Positions 19,632-28,881 of a stretch of 64,000 nt of DNA are shown here, piece after piece. The position numbers and the translations under genes are program-made. Positions within the stretch are counted from its first letter, which is position 1. Each line of letters opens with the position of its first letter. Source of the DNA: Segetibacter sp. (GTDB lineage: Bacteria > Bacteroidota > Bacteroidia > Chitinophagales > Chitinophagaceae); NCBI RefSeq assembly GCF_025963695.1, contig NZ_JAOQAH010000029.1:1-64000 (forward strand), in the 5' to 3' direction. The notes under the pieces were generated by a model. That model searched no databases. It had not been told where the DNA came from and worked only from the letters and a program-made list of their open reading frames with translations.

Positions 19632-20336
19632 TTACTGTTGATTGTTAAAACGAACTGTTCTTCGCTCTATTCGTTTTTCATAATTCTTACCTTCAAAAAT
19701 TCGATGCACATATATTCCTGCAACGTGTATTTCGTCTGGGTCCAGTTCTCCCGGAGCAACCAGGTGTTCCACTTCAGCAATGGTTATACTTCCAGCCTTT
19801 GCCATAGATGTAGAAAAATTACGGGTAGTTTTACGAAAGACGAGGTTGCCTAAAGTGTCCCCTTTCCACGCTTTTACCATTGCAAAGTCTGCATGTAAAG
19901 CATGCTCCATCAAATACATCTTTCCATTAAACTCGCGGCTCTCTTTACCTTCAGCTACTTCAGTACCATAACCAGCGGGTGTAAAAAAAGCAGGTATTCC
20001 CATTGCTGCCATTTGTATGCGCGTTGCCAGCGTGCCTTGTGGAATCAATTCCACCTCTAGCTCGCCACTTAAAAGTTGCCTTTCAAATTCCGCATTCTCT
20101 CCAACATAGCTGCTCATCATTTTTTTAATCTGCCTTGTCTGCAACAACATTCCGAGGCCGAAGTTATCAATACCGGCGTTATTCGAAATGCATTTCAGCT
20201 GTCTTACATTTTTAGTTACCAGTGCGTTTATGCAATTTTCGGGTATCCCGCACAAGCCAAATCCGCCTACCATTATTGTACTTTCATCGCCAACATCTTC
20301 AATTGCATCATCAGCATTTTTAAATACTTTATTCAT
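19632..20336 (-). CDS. scoA: 3-oxoacid CoA-transferase subunit A
   Basis: The alpha subunit, 234 residues. The CoA-binding glycine-rich signature GGFGLCGIPE lies at 24-33, with CISNNAGIDNFGLG and the FTPAGYGTEVAEGKE block typical of SCOT/AtoD-type subunits. It is first in a three-gene operon with the unknown 246-residue protein and scoB. About 80 bases upstream of its start lies dispersed element copy 7, oriented in the direction of transcription. Confidence 0.92.
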   Translation of the reverse strand: MNKVFKNADDAIEDVGDESTIMVGGFGLCGIPENCINALVTKNVRQLKCISNNAGIDNFGLGMLLQTRQIKKMMSSYVGENAEFERQLLSGELEVELIPQGTLATRIQMAAMGIPAFFTPAGYGTEVAEGKESREFNGKMYLMEHALHADFAMVKAWKGDTLGNLVFRKTTRNFSTSMAKAGSITIAEVEHLVAPGELDPDEIHVAGIYVHRIFEGKNYEKRIERRTVRFNNQQ

Positions 20337-20413
20337 AAATACAATTTATACTGCAGAGTAGTAGCGTGAAGAATTCGTTTTGATTTCAAACAATAATTTT
20401 CAATTTAGCTGCG

Positions 20414-20438
20414 GTTGCGTCGCACCCTTGTACGTTTC
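20414..20438 (-). repeat. dispersed element, copy 7 (subtype A1)
   Basis: On the minus strand: GTACAAGGGTGCGACGCAAC, 78 bases upstream of scoA and directed toward it. Confidence 0.8.
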
Positions 20439-20507
20439 CTCTTACTTGAGCTTTAGCCTTGTTTGCTAAAAACACGAACAACTAAAAAAGGCGAAAATCC
20501 TATTTTC

Positions 20508-20870
20508 CTATTTAATTGCTTTCTCTGGTTTAACTCTTTCTTCTATTTTCTTGCGATCCACTTCTGCGTACAACGAATCAAATAACCCCTTTTGAAGATC
20601 CGGATGCTGTTGATAGTACTTATAGCTTGAATAAAACTCCTTTCTGGAAGTCTTGTTTACTTTAAACACCTGCTCATACAAAGTACTTCGTTTCTTTTTG
20701 ACGTCAACTGTAGAGTCTTTGACAACAAAACTATTTACGAATTCGTCAATACGAATGAGATCATACACGATCTTCTGCATTTTTTCGGGCCGAAGTATCT
20801 CTTTAGGTACAGGGCTTGATGTACAACCAAAAAAAATAATCAAAAAAGAGATGATCGTAATCTTTCTCAT
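20508..20870 (-). CDS. DUF4296 family lipoprotein
   Basis: A 120-residue lipoprotein: signal ending IIFFGCTSS (lipid-anchored C16) and an all-helical body. The DUF4296 pattern is visible: MQKIVYDLIRIDEFV, YEQVFKVNKTSRKEFYSSYKYYQQHPD. Function unknown; the family occurs widely in Bacteroidota. Its start overlaps the end of porD by four bases (ATGA), placing it last in the bamD-rpoZ-coaBC-porD transcript. Confidence 0.85.
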   Translation of the reverse strand: MRKITIISFLIIFFGCTSSPVPKEILRPEKMQKIVYDLIRIDEFVNSFVVKDSTVDVKKKRSTLYEQVFKVNKTSRKEFYSSYKYYQQHPDLQKGLFDSLYAEVDRKKIEERVKPEKAIK

Positions 20871-21790
20871 TTTAATTCCTGTTGGTATTTCGATGCGTTT
20901 GCTACATCCAGCTTTTGTAAAGCCTCTATTGCCCTTAATTTATCCTGCGGCGAAGCCTTTTTAAATATTTGAATAAGTTCCTGTGATTTGCCAATCATGA
21001 AGAATTGCACGATCATCGAATTCGGATTATCCTGGTTAATGCTTTGCAGTTGCGCTAAAGAATTAAGAATTTTAGTTCTTCCCTCCACCTGGTTTTCATA
21101 CATAAAATCCAAGCCGTGCCTGTAGTAATTATAAATTACATCATGAACCAGGTTGAACCGTGTATTTAATAAATTCTCGGCCAACCAGTACCTGTTCCGT
21201 GAGCCGTCGAAGGCCTTCCAGCCACTAATATTTCTATTCTCAGGGGCATTATTAACTATGTTCTGTGCTTTCTGAAAATATACATCGCCTCCCTTCGGTC
21301 CAAAAGAGTCATGATCCAATCCAAGAATAATATTAACGTAATAAGCGAAAGTGGCAGTCAGGTTACTTGCCAATGCATCAGATCCTTGCACGCGGCTTTC
21401 ATTAAATTCTACCGGCTGATACTCTACATATCTAAAGGTAACATCTGCATCTTGAAAATTGATAAGGGCGGTAGAATATGAAGAGTTATAAACAGGCCGT
21501 GCCGCTTGTATTGTCAAACTAGCCTTATAAACGTTTGTCTCAACTACACTTTCAATATTTAACAAAAAACTACATTCAATTCTCTCTTGCGGCTGCACAA
21601 TATCCGACGTCCATTTACGGTTATTGATAAAATTTGTAAGCTGCGATTGAAGAGTCTGAAATACTTTTTTATCTACTGTATTAGGTACACGGCTGGCTAC
21701 CACTGTTACTTTTGCCTGCAATTCCTGCCCATCGCTTACCAGGTGCAAGACAGCTATAAACAGCAGCAATAAAAGACTATTCTTTTTCAT
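20867..21790 (-). CDS. porD: PorD-like DUF4835 protein (type IX secretion/gliding-associated)
   Basis: A 307-residue exported protein with a signal peptide (residues 2-20) and the DUF4835 pattern. It starts ELQAKVTVVASRVP, with FINNRKWT near residue 57 and FAYYVNIILGLDHDSFGPKGG around residues 149-167. DUF4835 proteins are annotated as PorD in type IX secretion or gliding systems of Bacteroidota. They stand next to coaBC and bamD in many genomes. Its start overlaps the coaBC end by 14 bases, so translation is coupled. Its mechanism is unknown. Confidence 0.85.
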   Translation of the reverse strand: MKKNSLLLLLFIAVLHLVSDGQELQAKVTVVASRVPNTVDKKVFQTLQSQLTNFINNRKWTSDIVQPQERIECSFLLNIESVVETNVYKASLTIQAARPVYNSSYSTALINFQDADVTFRYVEYQPVEFNESRVQGSDALASNLTATFAYYVNIILGLDHDSFGPKGGDVYFQKAQNIVNNAPENRNISGWKAFDGSRNRYWLAENLLNTRFNLVHDVIYNYYRHGLDFMYENQVEGRTKILNSLAQLQSINQDNPNSMIVQFFMIGKSQELIQIFKKASPQDKLRAIEALQKLDVANASKYQQELK

Positions 21791-22979
21791 TCAGCTTTTT
21801 AATAATTAAATCTACAATATCAATTGCCACCAACTTTTTGCTTTTGGCTTCAAACTCAAAAACATGTCCTGCTTTATCAAACATGGTTACTTTGTTAGTA
21901 TCTTTTCCAAACCCCGCAGATGCATCTCTCAAGCTATTTAATACTATTAAATCTGCATTTTTAAATAACAGCTTCTTCTTAGCATTCTCGTGTTCGTTTT
22001 CTGTTTCCAAGGCAAACCCCACAAGAAACTGGTTATCATTTTTTAAAGCCCCTAGCGATTTTAAAATATCTTTTGTCTTAATCAATTCAAGGTGAAGCTC
22101 GTCCTCTTTTTTCTTAATTTTTTCTTTCGCAACTAACTTAGGTGTGTAATCTGCTACTGCAGCAGCCATTACAGTAATATCAGTTGATGGAAATAACGCC
22201 TCAACAAACCCATTCATTTCATTTGCTGAAGTAATCCTTGTAATCTCTATACCCTTATAACAAACATCAATACTAACAGGGCCACAAACCATATGAACAT
22301 CTGCTCCTCTTTCATAAAAAGCCTCCGCTATAGCTACCCCCATTTTCCCACTCGAATAGTTTCCAATGAACCTCACCGGATCAATCGCCTCATAAGTCGG
22401 GCCCGCCGTTATCAAAACTTTTTTGCCTCTTAAATCATTACTTCTAAAATACTTTTCACTCAGATAGGTAACAATATTCTCCGGTTCTGCCATCCTTCCC
22501 TCACCATATAACCCACTTGCCAACTCACCTTTTCCAACAGAAATAACCGAGTGACCAAATCCCTCCAATGTTTTAATATTTCTAGTAGTAGCAGGATGAC
22601 GCCACATATCCTCGTCCATTGCCGGGGCTACTACTACCGGGCAAGTGGCAGAGAGATAAGTGGCAAGCAACAAATTATCACAAATTCCGTTAGCCATCTT
22701 TGCCAAACTATTACAACTTAAGGGAGCAATCAACATGACATCTGCCCACCTTCCTAACATTACATGATTTGACCAGGTATCTTCATCAGCTATTTCATAT
22801 AGTACCTTGTTTCTACTTAAAGTAGTTAGTGTAAGAGATGAAACAAACTCTTTTGCCGCAGGCGTCATCACCACTCTTACTTCAGCGCCGGCTATAACCA
22901 ACAAACGAACAATAAATACAGATTTATAGGCAGCAATACTGCCTGTTATTCCTAAAAGTATTTTTTTGCTGTTGAGCAT
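21777..22979 (-). CDS. coaBC: bifunctional phosphopantothenoylcysteine decarboxylase/phosphopantothenate-cysteine ligase
   Basis: A 400-residue two-domain enzyme of coenzyme A synthesis. The N-terminal FMN-binding CoaC half has GITGSIAAYKS (residues 9-19), the catalytic-site SNHVMLGRWAD and the MANGICDNLL loop. The C-terminal CoaB half starts at about residue 188 with LITAGPTYEAIDPVRF and contains NYSSGKMG. It joins cysteine to 4'-phosphopantothenate (using CTP) and decarboxylates the product. It is preceded by rpoZ, with a terminator-like hairpin in the 67-base gap, and overlaps porD at its end. Confidence 0.96.
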   Translation of the reverse strand: MLNSKKILLGITGSIAAYKSVFIVRLLVIAGAEVRVVMTPAAKEFVSSLTLTTLSRNKVLYEIADEDTWSNHVMLGRWADVMLIAPLSCNSLAKMANGICDNLLLATYLSATCPVVVAPAMDEDMWRHPATTRNIKTLEGFGHSVISVGKGELASGLYGEGRMAEPENIVTYLSEKYFRSNDLRGKKVLITAGPTYEAIDPVRFIGNYSSGKMGVAIAEAFYERGADVHMVCGPVSIDVCYKGIEITRITSANEMNGFVEALFPSTDITVMAAAVADYTPKLVAKEKIKKKEDELHLELIKTKDILKSLGALKNDNQFLVGFALETENEHENAKKKLLFKNADLIVLNSLRDASAGFGKDTNKVTMFDKAGHVFEFEAKSKKLVAIDIVDLIIKKLNEKE

Positions 22980-22988
22980 TTATTAGTT

Positions 22989-23030
22989 TTAATAAAAAAC
23001 GACAGTTTAATAACTGCCGTTTTTTATTAA
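22989..23030 (-). terminator. terminator or attenuator hairpin inside the bamD-rpoZ-coaBC operon
   Basis: CGGCAGTTA and AACTGTCG pair (one mismatch) and are flanked by AATAAAAAA on one side and TTTTTTATT on the other, so the structure works in either direction. It lies between the rpoZ stop and the coaBC start. It would end or reduce transcription before coaBC, leaving porD and coaBC dependent on read-through or on their own promoter. Confidence 0.75.
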
Positions 23031-23046
23031 GGTTCGATGAATATTA

Positions 23047-23388
23047 TTAGCTGAAAAGATCTGAGTCATTCTTGCGATAATAGATTTTATTATCCATAAA
23101 CTCGTGTGTTGCAAGAATGGCAGGGTTTGGCATTTTCTCGTACGCTCTTGAAATCTCAATCTGCTCTTTATTCTCGTGCACTTCCTCCAAACTATCTGTA
23201 TGAGTGGCAAATTCTTCAAGTTTATTATGCAACTCTTCTTTTAAAGCTATGTTTATTTGATTGGCTCTTTTAGAAATTATAGCAATAGACTCATATAAAT
23301 TACCTGTTCTACCTTTAATATCAACCAGACTTTTCGTTTCAACAACGCTCGCTGTATTTGTACTAAGCTGCCTTCTTAGTTTGCTCAT
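23047..23388 (-). CDS. rpoZ: DNA-directed RNA polymerase omega-like subunit (Bacteroidota type)
   Basis: A 113-residue protein with the Bacteroidota omega-type pattern. NLYESIAIISKRANQINIAL (about residues 30-49) matches the RNA-polymerase-binding omega helix, followed by an acidic helix and the FMDNKIYYRK tail. It assists folding of the RNA polymerase beta' subunit. Its start codon overlaps the end of bamD by 26 bases. Position between bamD and coaBC is conserved in this phylum and supports the call. Confidence 0.85.
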   Translation of the reverse strand: MSKLRRQLSTNTASVVETKSLVDIKGRTGNLYESIAIISKRANQINIALKEELHNKLEEFATHTDSLEEVHENKEQIEISRAYEKMPNPAILATHEFMDNKIYYRKNDSDLFS

Positions 23389-24178
23389 TTTTTAAATTTA
23401 TATTATTTAAAGATTGTGTTTTATAAAAATCAACCGTTTTTGCAAGTTTACTTTCAGGAAACCTGTCTATGAAATCGGTGCATTCAGAAACTACTTTATC
23501 ATACCTCTCTGACTGCCTTTCTTCTATACTGTTATTAGCATAAAGGTAATACGATTTAATTACCATTAATTTATATTCATCACCTTTACCAGTATCAGGG
23601 TAATTATCTATCAAAGCACTAAAAGCTATCGCCGCAGCTTTATAAAATCCAAGGTTATAATAAAGCTCAGCACTTTTAAAATCTTTTACTTCCAGTTTCG
23701 CCCTCGCCTCGTCTATTATAGACGTAGCTTCAGCTACGCGGGCAGAAAGAGGATGAGTGTTAATAAAGGCCTGCATTTGTCCCATAGCTTTAGTAGTGTT
23801 TGTTTGGTCTAATTCAGCTTTAGGAGATTGTTTGTGATAGCAAAAAGCACGCATAAAATCTGCCTCTTCAGCCTTTGTACTGTTTGGAAAAGTCTCGACA
23901 AATGTTTTGAACAAATTCTCGGAGGTAACATAGTCTTTCAAATAGTACGCTGAGTAAGCATATTTATAGTAAAGGTCTTCGAAGCGTGCGGTACCCTTAA
24001 AAACAGGAAAAAGATCTTCAAATAGAAGTTGCGCGTTATTGTACTTTTTTTGAGCATAATAGTTTTCAGCCATCTTCAACTTATACTCATTATCTGTGCT
24101 CTTAAGAGTCTTTGAGAGCTTATTGGAACACGAAGAAAAAATGATGATAAGAAATAGTACGTAAGCGTATTTAGCCAT
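23363..24178 (-). CDS. bamD: outer membrane protein assembly factor BamD
   Basis: A 271-residue lipoprotein (IFSSCS lipobox, C17) consisting of TPR-like repeats. Examples are KMAENYYAQKKYNNAQLLFEDL, YYKYAYSAYYLKDYVTSENLF and ELYYNLGFYKAAAIAFSALI. BamD is the conserved partner of BamA in outer membrane protein insertion. It overlaps rpoZ by 26 bases, making it the first gene of the bamD-rpoZ-coaBC-porD block. The strong bidirectional terminator upstream separates it from the OmpA gene. Confidence 0.9.
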   Translation of the reverse strand: MAKYAYVLFLIIIFSSCSNKLSKTLKSTDNEYKLKMAENYYAQKKYNNAQLLFEDLFPVFKGTARFEDLYYKYAYSAYYLKDYVTSENLFKTFVETFPNSTKAEEADFMRAFCYHKQSPKAELDQTNTTKAMGQMQAFINTHPLSARVAEATSIIDEARAKLEVKDFKSAELYYNLGFYKAAAIAFSALIDNYPDTGKGDEYKLMVIKSYYLYANNSIEERQSERYDKVVSECTDFIDRFPESKLAKTVDFYKTQSLNNINLKNEQTKKAA

Positions 24179-24254
24179 AAATAGATAATAATAAATCGAA
24201 AACAGGCAAATTAGACAAGGAAAGATTTAAAGCAATAAAAGCTCTAGTTAATAA

Positions 24255-24299
24255 TTCTATAATAAAAAAACACTCTACAGAGTGTTTTTTTATTATAGT
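24255..24299 (-). terminator. bidirectional intrinsic terminator after the first OmpA gene
   Basis: AACACTCT and AGAGTGTT form a stem with a two-base loop, bracketed by A7 and T7 tracts, 16 bases past the stop of the minus-strand OmpA gene. Confidence 0.9.
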
Positions 24300-24314
24300 T
24301 ACTAATTTATTCTT

Positions 24315-25961
24315 CTACTTAATTTTCTGAAGATTTGGATGAGGTGCAGGAACTGCATTAGGACCTTCTTCAGTTGTTCCCATAAGGTCTACTGTATTTG
24401 GATCACCTTCTGTTCCGTATTCAAAAATAATTCTGGTATTAGATATTCCCTGCCTGTCAACCAGGTAACGGATTATTGCACTTACCCTATCCCAGCTTAA
24501 CTGTTGGGCAGCTTTACTTGAAGCTCCATGACCCGAAACCCTAACCTTACAGGTTGGATTAGCTTTTAATTGATTAGCTACATTACTAAGGATGGATTGT
24601 GCTTCGCGCGATAGTTTAACGCCACTTCCATTAAATTGAACACTAGGTAGATCTGTGATCCTACAATCGTTTGGACCACCTGTTTTTACGAGATCTCTAA
24701 GTTCTTTACAGCACTCAGGCTCGGGACAATTACCGATGCCATCTTCGTCCACCGGGAAACAGTTTTGAAGAGTAAGCAGCTCCTTATCCCTATAATCAGG
24801 CACCCCGTCGCCGTCAGTATCTTTAGAGACGCCATGTGTATCCACCGGTGCACCCGGAGGTGTATTAGGCTCTAAGTCAAATTGATCGGTAACTCCGTCA
24901 CCATCGGCATCATCCAATCTCACTTTTGGAAGCTTCATATGTTTTGGGTTGTTCAACTCACTATACGCAAACTCCAAAGGATTCATCCACCACAGTGGCG
25001 GGATACGTCTTTTCGAATTCCCCAGGTTTTGATTAACACTAAGTGATAAAAAACCTATGTTATCCCATTCGGAAGTAAAAACAGGATTTACCAAATCTCC
25101 ACTCTGACGAAACCAACCGTCAACATAGTCGTCCCTGGTCATAATACGTTTGTATTCTAAGCCTAAAGACGTCTTTTTAGCAATTCTATACTCTGCACCA
25201 AAACCCGCGCTAAAAGAATGCCGAAGATTATAATTCCCGAATGTAGGCCTTCTGTCATTTGTCAATGCAACAGTCTCGTAACTACCGTCTAGCATATTTC
25301 TTAACTGATCCCTGATTTCGGTTCTAGGTGCAGAAATACTAACTGTCTGAAAAGGATATGGAGATCCGTTTGCATCAACTACATCCATTTTTGTCTCATA
25401 CGCAAAAGCAGTATAACCAGCTAACAAGTATGTGTTCCAGCGACTCTGCCGGTTATGAAACATTATGTTGTTCAAAGAAACCAAAGCCTCTAATGAAGGG
25501 ACGATTGCTGTTGTGTGATAATTGTGAATATACCCACCGGTTTGTGTAAGATAATTTTGCTGAAGAAAAGGATGGTTGTTGAAATTCCTGTTCCGCTGAT
25601 AATCAAGCCCTTGCATATTATAATAACCAAGTGAAGCCTTTATTGAAACAACATAACCCATCGCCTTTCTAATAGAAATACCTCCCCCCCATGCATAACT
25701 ACTTAACCCCGAACCTGCACCTTTGAAGGCCATAGGACCGTCACCATCAACATACGGCAATCCTACAAAAACACCTAATTGCCACATGTCACGTGGTTTA
25801 GCTGGAAAACTGCTGTTATTGTTTAAAAAGTCAGATTGTTGGGCCTGGTTTCGTGGGGCTATGTAGGAGGTATCTAAGTAGTTGTGGGTTCCGCCAAGTT
25901 GCGAAAAACCAATAGCCGTTATCAATAAAAAACCAGTTAATAATGTAGATATTTTTCTCAT
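24315..25961 (-). CDS. OmpA-family outer membrane protein with calcium-type repeats
   Basis: A 548-residue protein: signal peptide (MRKISTLLTGFLLITAIGFS), an N-terminal barrel-like region of about 300 residues, two thrombospondin-3-like repeats (DADGDGVTDQFD and DTDGDGVPDYRD), a Cys-rich linker, and a C-terminal OmpA peptidoglycan-binding domain (KVRVSGHGASSKAAQQLSWDR). It anchors the outer membrane to the cell wall. It is a paralogue of the next gene and the two share the closing NAVPAPHPNL/NTVPAPHPNL tail. The start at 25961 lies directly before the signal peptide; an earlier in-frame start would add 21 unrelated residues. Confidence 0.88.
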   Translation of the reverse strand: MRKISTLLTGFLLITAIGFSQLGGTHNYLDTSYIAPRNQAQQSDFLNNNSSFPAKPRDMWQLGVFVGLPYVDGDGPMAFKGAGSGLSSYAWGGGISIRKAMGYVVSIKASLGYYNMQGLDYQRNRNFNNHPFLQQNYLTQTGGYIHNYHTTAIVPSLEALVSLNNIMFHNRQSRWNTYLLAGYTAFAYETKMDVVDANGSPYPFQTVSISAPRTEIRDQLRNMLDGSYETVALTNDRRPTFGNYNLRHSFSAGFGAEYRIAKKTSLGLEYKRIMTRDDYVDGWFRQSGDLVNPVFTSEWDNIGFLSLSVNQNLGNSKRRIPPLWWMNPLEFAYSELNNPKHMKLPKVRLDDADGDGVTDQFDLEPNTPPGAPVDTHGVSKDTDGDGVPDYRDKELLTLQNCFPVDEDGIGNCPEPECCKELRDLVKTGGPNDCRITDLPSVQFNGSGVKLSREAQSILSNVANQLKANPTCKVRVSGHGASSKAAQQLSWDRVSAIIRYLVDRQGISNTRIIFEYGTEGDPNTVDLMGTTEEGPNAVPAPHPNLQKIK

Positions 25962-26072
25962 AGAGTTAAAAATGGTTGCTGTATTAATTTTTTCAGGACT
26001 ATAACCTACTGACTGAGAGAACAAAGAAACTGAAAAAGTTGCAATAACGTTAAAGATTATTAGAATTTGACA

Positions 26073-26108
26073 AAAAAATGCCCTTCGTAAACGAAGGGCA
26101 TTTCTAAA
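26073..26108 (-). terminator. intrinsic terminator after the second OmpA gene
   Basis: AAATGCCCTTCGT and its complement ACGAAGGGCATTT pair perfectly around a two-base loop and are followed on the minus strand by TTTTTTT. It lies about 20 bases past the stop of the 509-residue OmpA protein. Confidence 0.92.
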
Positions 26109-26126
26109 TATTGTGCGCGATGAGAA

Positions 26127-27656
26127 TTATCTGCCTTTCAAGTTTGGATGAGGAGCAGGAACTGTGTTTGGTCCTGTCTCTTTAGTACCCATTAGATCAA
26201 CAGTATTTAGATCACCTTCTTCTCCATAGGAGAAGATAAATCTGTCTTCACTAATACCTTGTCTTTCTACTAAATATCTAATAACACTATTTACTCTATC
26301 CCAACTTAATTGCTGCGCACGTTTGTCACTTGCTCCATGTCCTATCACTCTAACTCTACAATCTGGAGTTGCTTTAATTTGTGCAGCCGCACTTGCTAAT
26401 AATGTCATTGCATCTTTGCTAAGTGTTGCTCTTCCTGCTCTGAACTGAATACTTGGCAAATTACCAATATTACAAGCAGCTCCTACAAGACCGCTATCAA
26501 TTCTTGCTCTTAATTCTGTGCAACAAGCTGGTTCAGGACAATTACCTACACCATCAGCATCAACAGGGAAACATTTCTGAGCAGTAAGAAGCTCTTTGTC
26601 TTTGTAATCCGGAACACCGTCTGCATCCGTATCTTTTGCTACTCCACGTGCATCAACCGGAGCACCTGCTGGAGTGTTAGGCTCCATATCAAATTGGTCA
26701 GTCACACCATCGCCATCAGCATCAGGAAGAACAGGCGTTGGCAATTTCATGTGTTGAGGGCGGTTAATTTCGTTATAAACAAAATTATTTGCATTTGACC
26801 ACCATAAAGGTTGTACTCTTCTTGCAGTACTACCAAGATTTAGATTCAATCTAGCACTGGTAAAACTGTACATATCAAAATTTCTGCTATTGGGGGCTTC
26901 ATAACCATCTAAGAAATCATAGTTTACAAAAGTAAACCTCTGCTCCAATCCTATATTTACTTTAGGGCTCAACTTAAACGCTATTCCGGCACCTGCACTT
27001 CCACCTGGAAGTAATGCCCAACCTTTTCTTCCAGCCACTTCACTTCCTCCAAACGTTCTGAAGATACCTGTTTGATTGCTTGCAAAACCTCTACCATAGA
27101 AAGTTCCGTAAGCCCCGTCAATCTGGGTATTAGCAGTACCTCTAGTGAACACCTTAGTAGCTATCAGGTCAAGTCCACCTAATACATATACATTAGTCTT
27201 TGGATTCCCACGATAGTGGCTATTAGGATTTAATGATGCGATTACATCCACTGCTGCAGAATGTTTCCAGTTTTGAAACGCACGAACCGCAGGTTGTGTT
27301 TGACTTTGAGGAAAATTTGGATACCCTTGAGCATACCCGCCAAAATAACCGAATCGGAATGAAAACGTATGAGAAACAGCCTTTCTTAAAGTTATTGCTC
27401 CACCTACATTCATTTTAGGTCTTATATCACCAACCACCATATTGTTACCACCTGCAAAACCTAGTTCCCACATGCTTCTTGGTTTAGCTGGATAAGGATA
27501 CTGGTTATTCAAAAACTCACTCTGCTGAGGGAGGCTCTTTGTAGGAATTTTGGAAGAGTCTCTCCAATCGTACCCTGCATCGTTTTGCTGTCCAAAGGCT
27601 GCAGAGGAAAATAGGCTGATTAAGCCTAGCATTAAAATGTACTTGTTACTTGCCAT
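26127..27656 (-). CDS. OmpA-family outer membrane protein, paralogue
   Basis: A 509-residue protein of the same architecture as its neighbour: signal peptide ending SSAAFG, an N-terminal barrel-like region, DADGDGVTDQFD and DTDADGVPDYKD calcium-type repeats, the linker with CTELRARIDSG, and a C-terminal OmpA domain with VRVIGHGASDKRAQQLSWDR. Its coding sequence is less AT-biased in the repeat region, and the protein is probably a major structural one. Separate strong terminators flank each paralogue, so they are expressed independently despite the tandem arrangement. Confidence 0.88.
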   Translation of the reverse strand: MASNKYILMLGLISLFSSAAFGQQNDAGYDWRDSSKIPTKSLPQQSEFLNNQYPYPAKPRSMWELGFAGGNNMVVGDIRPKMNVGGAITLRKAVSHTFSFRFGYFGGYAQGYPNFPQSQTQPAVRAFQNWKHSAAVDVIASLNPNSHYRGNPKTNVYVLGGLDLIATKVFTRGTANTQIDGAYGTFYGRGFASNQTGIFRTFGGSEVAGRKGWALLPGGSAGAGIAFKLSPKVNIGLEQRFTFVNYDFLDGYEAPNSRNFDMYSFTSARLNLNLGSTARRVQPLWWSNANNFVYNEINRPQHMKLPTPVLPDADGDGVTDQFDMEPNTPAGAPVDARGVAKDTDADGVPDYKDKELLTAQKCFPVDADGVGNCPEPACCTELRARIDSGLVGAACNIGNLPSIQFRAGRATLSKDAMTLLASAAAQIKATPDCRVRVIGHGASDKRAQQLSWDRVNSVIRYLVERQGISEDRFIFSYGEEGDLNTVDLMGTKETGPNTVPAPHPNLKGR

Positions 27657-27915
27657 AGAAGTGTTTTATATTTTTTGTAATAGGATATATTGTTAAGATT
27701 CCCGGCAAAAATATGCTTTGAGAATGAATAAACAAATAATTACGATTTCTTTTTAAATTATAAAAAAATTATACCAGTCTTAAAATGAATTCATTAGACG
27801 CCATTTATAAAGGAATATTCAGGTTCTCCTGTAGAAGATTTTTCCCATTGGTTAAACAATTACTTTCAGGTTTACTGTTAATAGGAATACAATTAACTTG
27901 CGGGCAACTATTGAA

Positions 27916-28878
27916 ATGGAATTAGCTGCAAAAATAATATCTGGGGAGTTAAGAGAGTTTGAACTTCATTTTAAACGGGCCGTTAAGAGCAATGTATCAT
28001 TACTCGACAAGATCATGCAGTTTATCGTAAAAAGAAAGGGTAAACAACTAAGGCCAATGTTTGTTCTATTAAGCGCAAAATTGGGAGGGGAGATAAATGA
28101 TAAGTCATATAGAGCAGCTTCATTAGTAGAGTTACTTCATACCGCTACTTTAGTACACGATGATGTGGTAGATGAGTCATTAGAAAGAAGAGGTTTCTTT
28201 TCTATCAATGCGTTATGGAAAAACAAAATAGCAGTAATAGTAGGCGACTACCTGCTATCCAAAGGACTTCTACTATCTCTTGACAACGGCGATTTTCAAA
28301 TGTTGCAAATATTGTCAAACGCCATTAAATTGATGAGTGAAGGAGAGCTTTTACAGCTGGAAAAAGCGCGTAATCTGAATTTAAAAGAAGACGTCTACTT
28401 TGAAATAATTAAGAACAAAACAGCATCTTTACTTGCCTCTTCATGTGCTGCCGGAGCTTCCACAACTTTCACTGATGCAGCAGCAATTGAAAAAATGAGA
28501 ACTTTTGGAGAAAAGGTGGGAATTGCGTTTCAGATAAAAGACGATTTATTCGATTATGGAAATGAAAAGATTGGAAAACCTACGGGCAATGATATAAAAG
28601 AAAAAAAACTTACCCTGCCATTAATATACACCCTTAACAACACCAGCTCTTCTATAAGAAGAAAATTAATTTATATAGTTAAAAACGAAAATACAAATAA
28701 GGACAAGGTAAAGTTTGTAATTGACGAAGTTCAAAAAGCAGGTGGGATTGAATATGCTAAAGAAAAAATGTTCAATTATAGGGATGAAGCATTGGCAGTT
28801 TTGTATAGTTTTCCTGATAATGAGGTAAGGAAAGGATTAGAAGAATTGGTAAGATATACAACGGATCGAAACTATTAG
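27916..28878 (+). CDS. ispB: polyprenyl (octaprenyl-type) diphosphate synthase
   Basis: A 320-residue trans-polyprenyl transferase that builds the side chain of menaquinone. The first aspartate-rich motif is LVHDDVVDES near residue 78, preceded by GKQLRPMFV. The second is IKDDLFDYG near 213, with GNDIKEKKLTLPLIY after it. The ATG at 27916 aligns with the usual MNLAAKLI-like N-terminus of this family; a TTG six codons earlier is possible. recJ begins four bases after its stop, so the two are co-transcribed. Confidence 0.92.
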   Translation: MELAAKIISGELREFELHFKRAVKSNVSLLDKIMQFIVKRKGKQLRPMFVLLSAKLGGEINDKSYRAASLVELLHTATLVHDDVVDESLERRGFFSINALWKNKIAVIVGDYLLSKGLLLSLDNGDFQMLQILSNAIKLMSEGELLQLEKARNLNLKEDVYFEIIKNKTASLLASSCAAGASTTFTDAAAIEKMRTFGEKVGIAFQIKDDLFDYGNEKIGKPTGNDIKEKKLTLPLIYTLNNTSSSIRRKLIYIVKNENTNKDKVKFVIDEVQKAGGIEYAKEKMFNYRDEALAVLYSFPDNEVRKGLEELVRYTTDRNY

Positions 28879-28881
28879 CAA

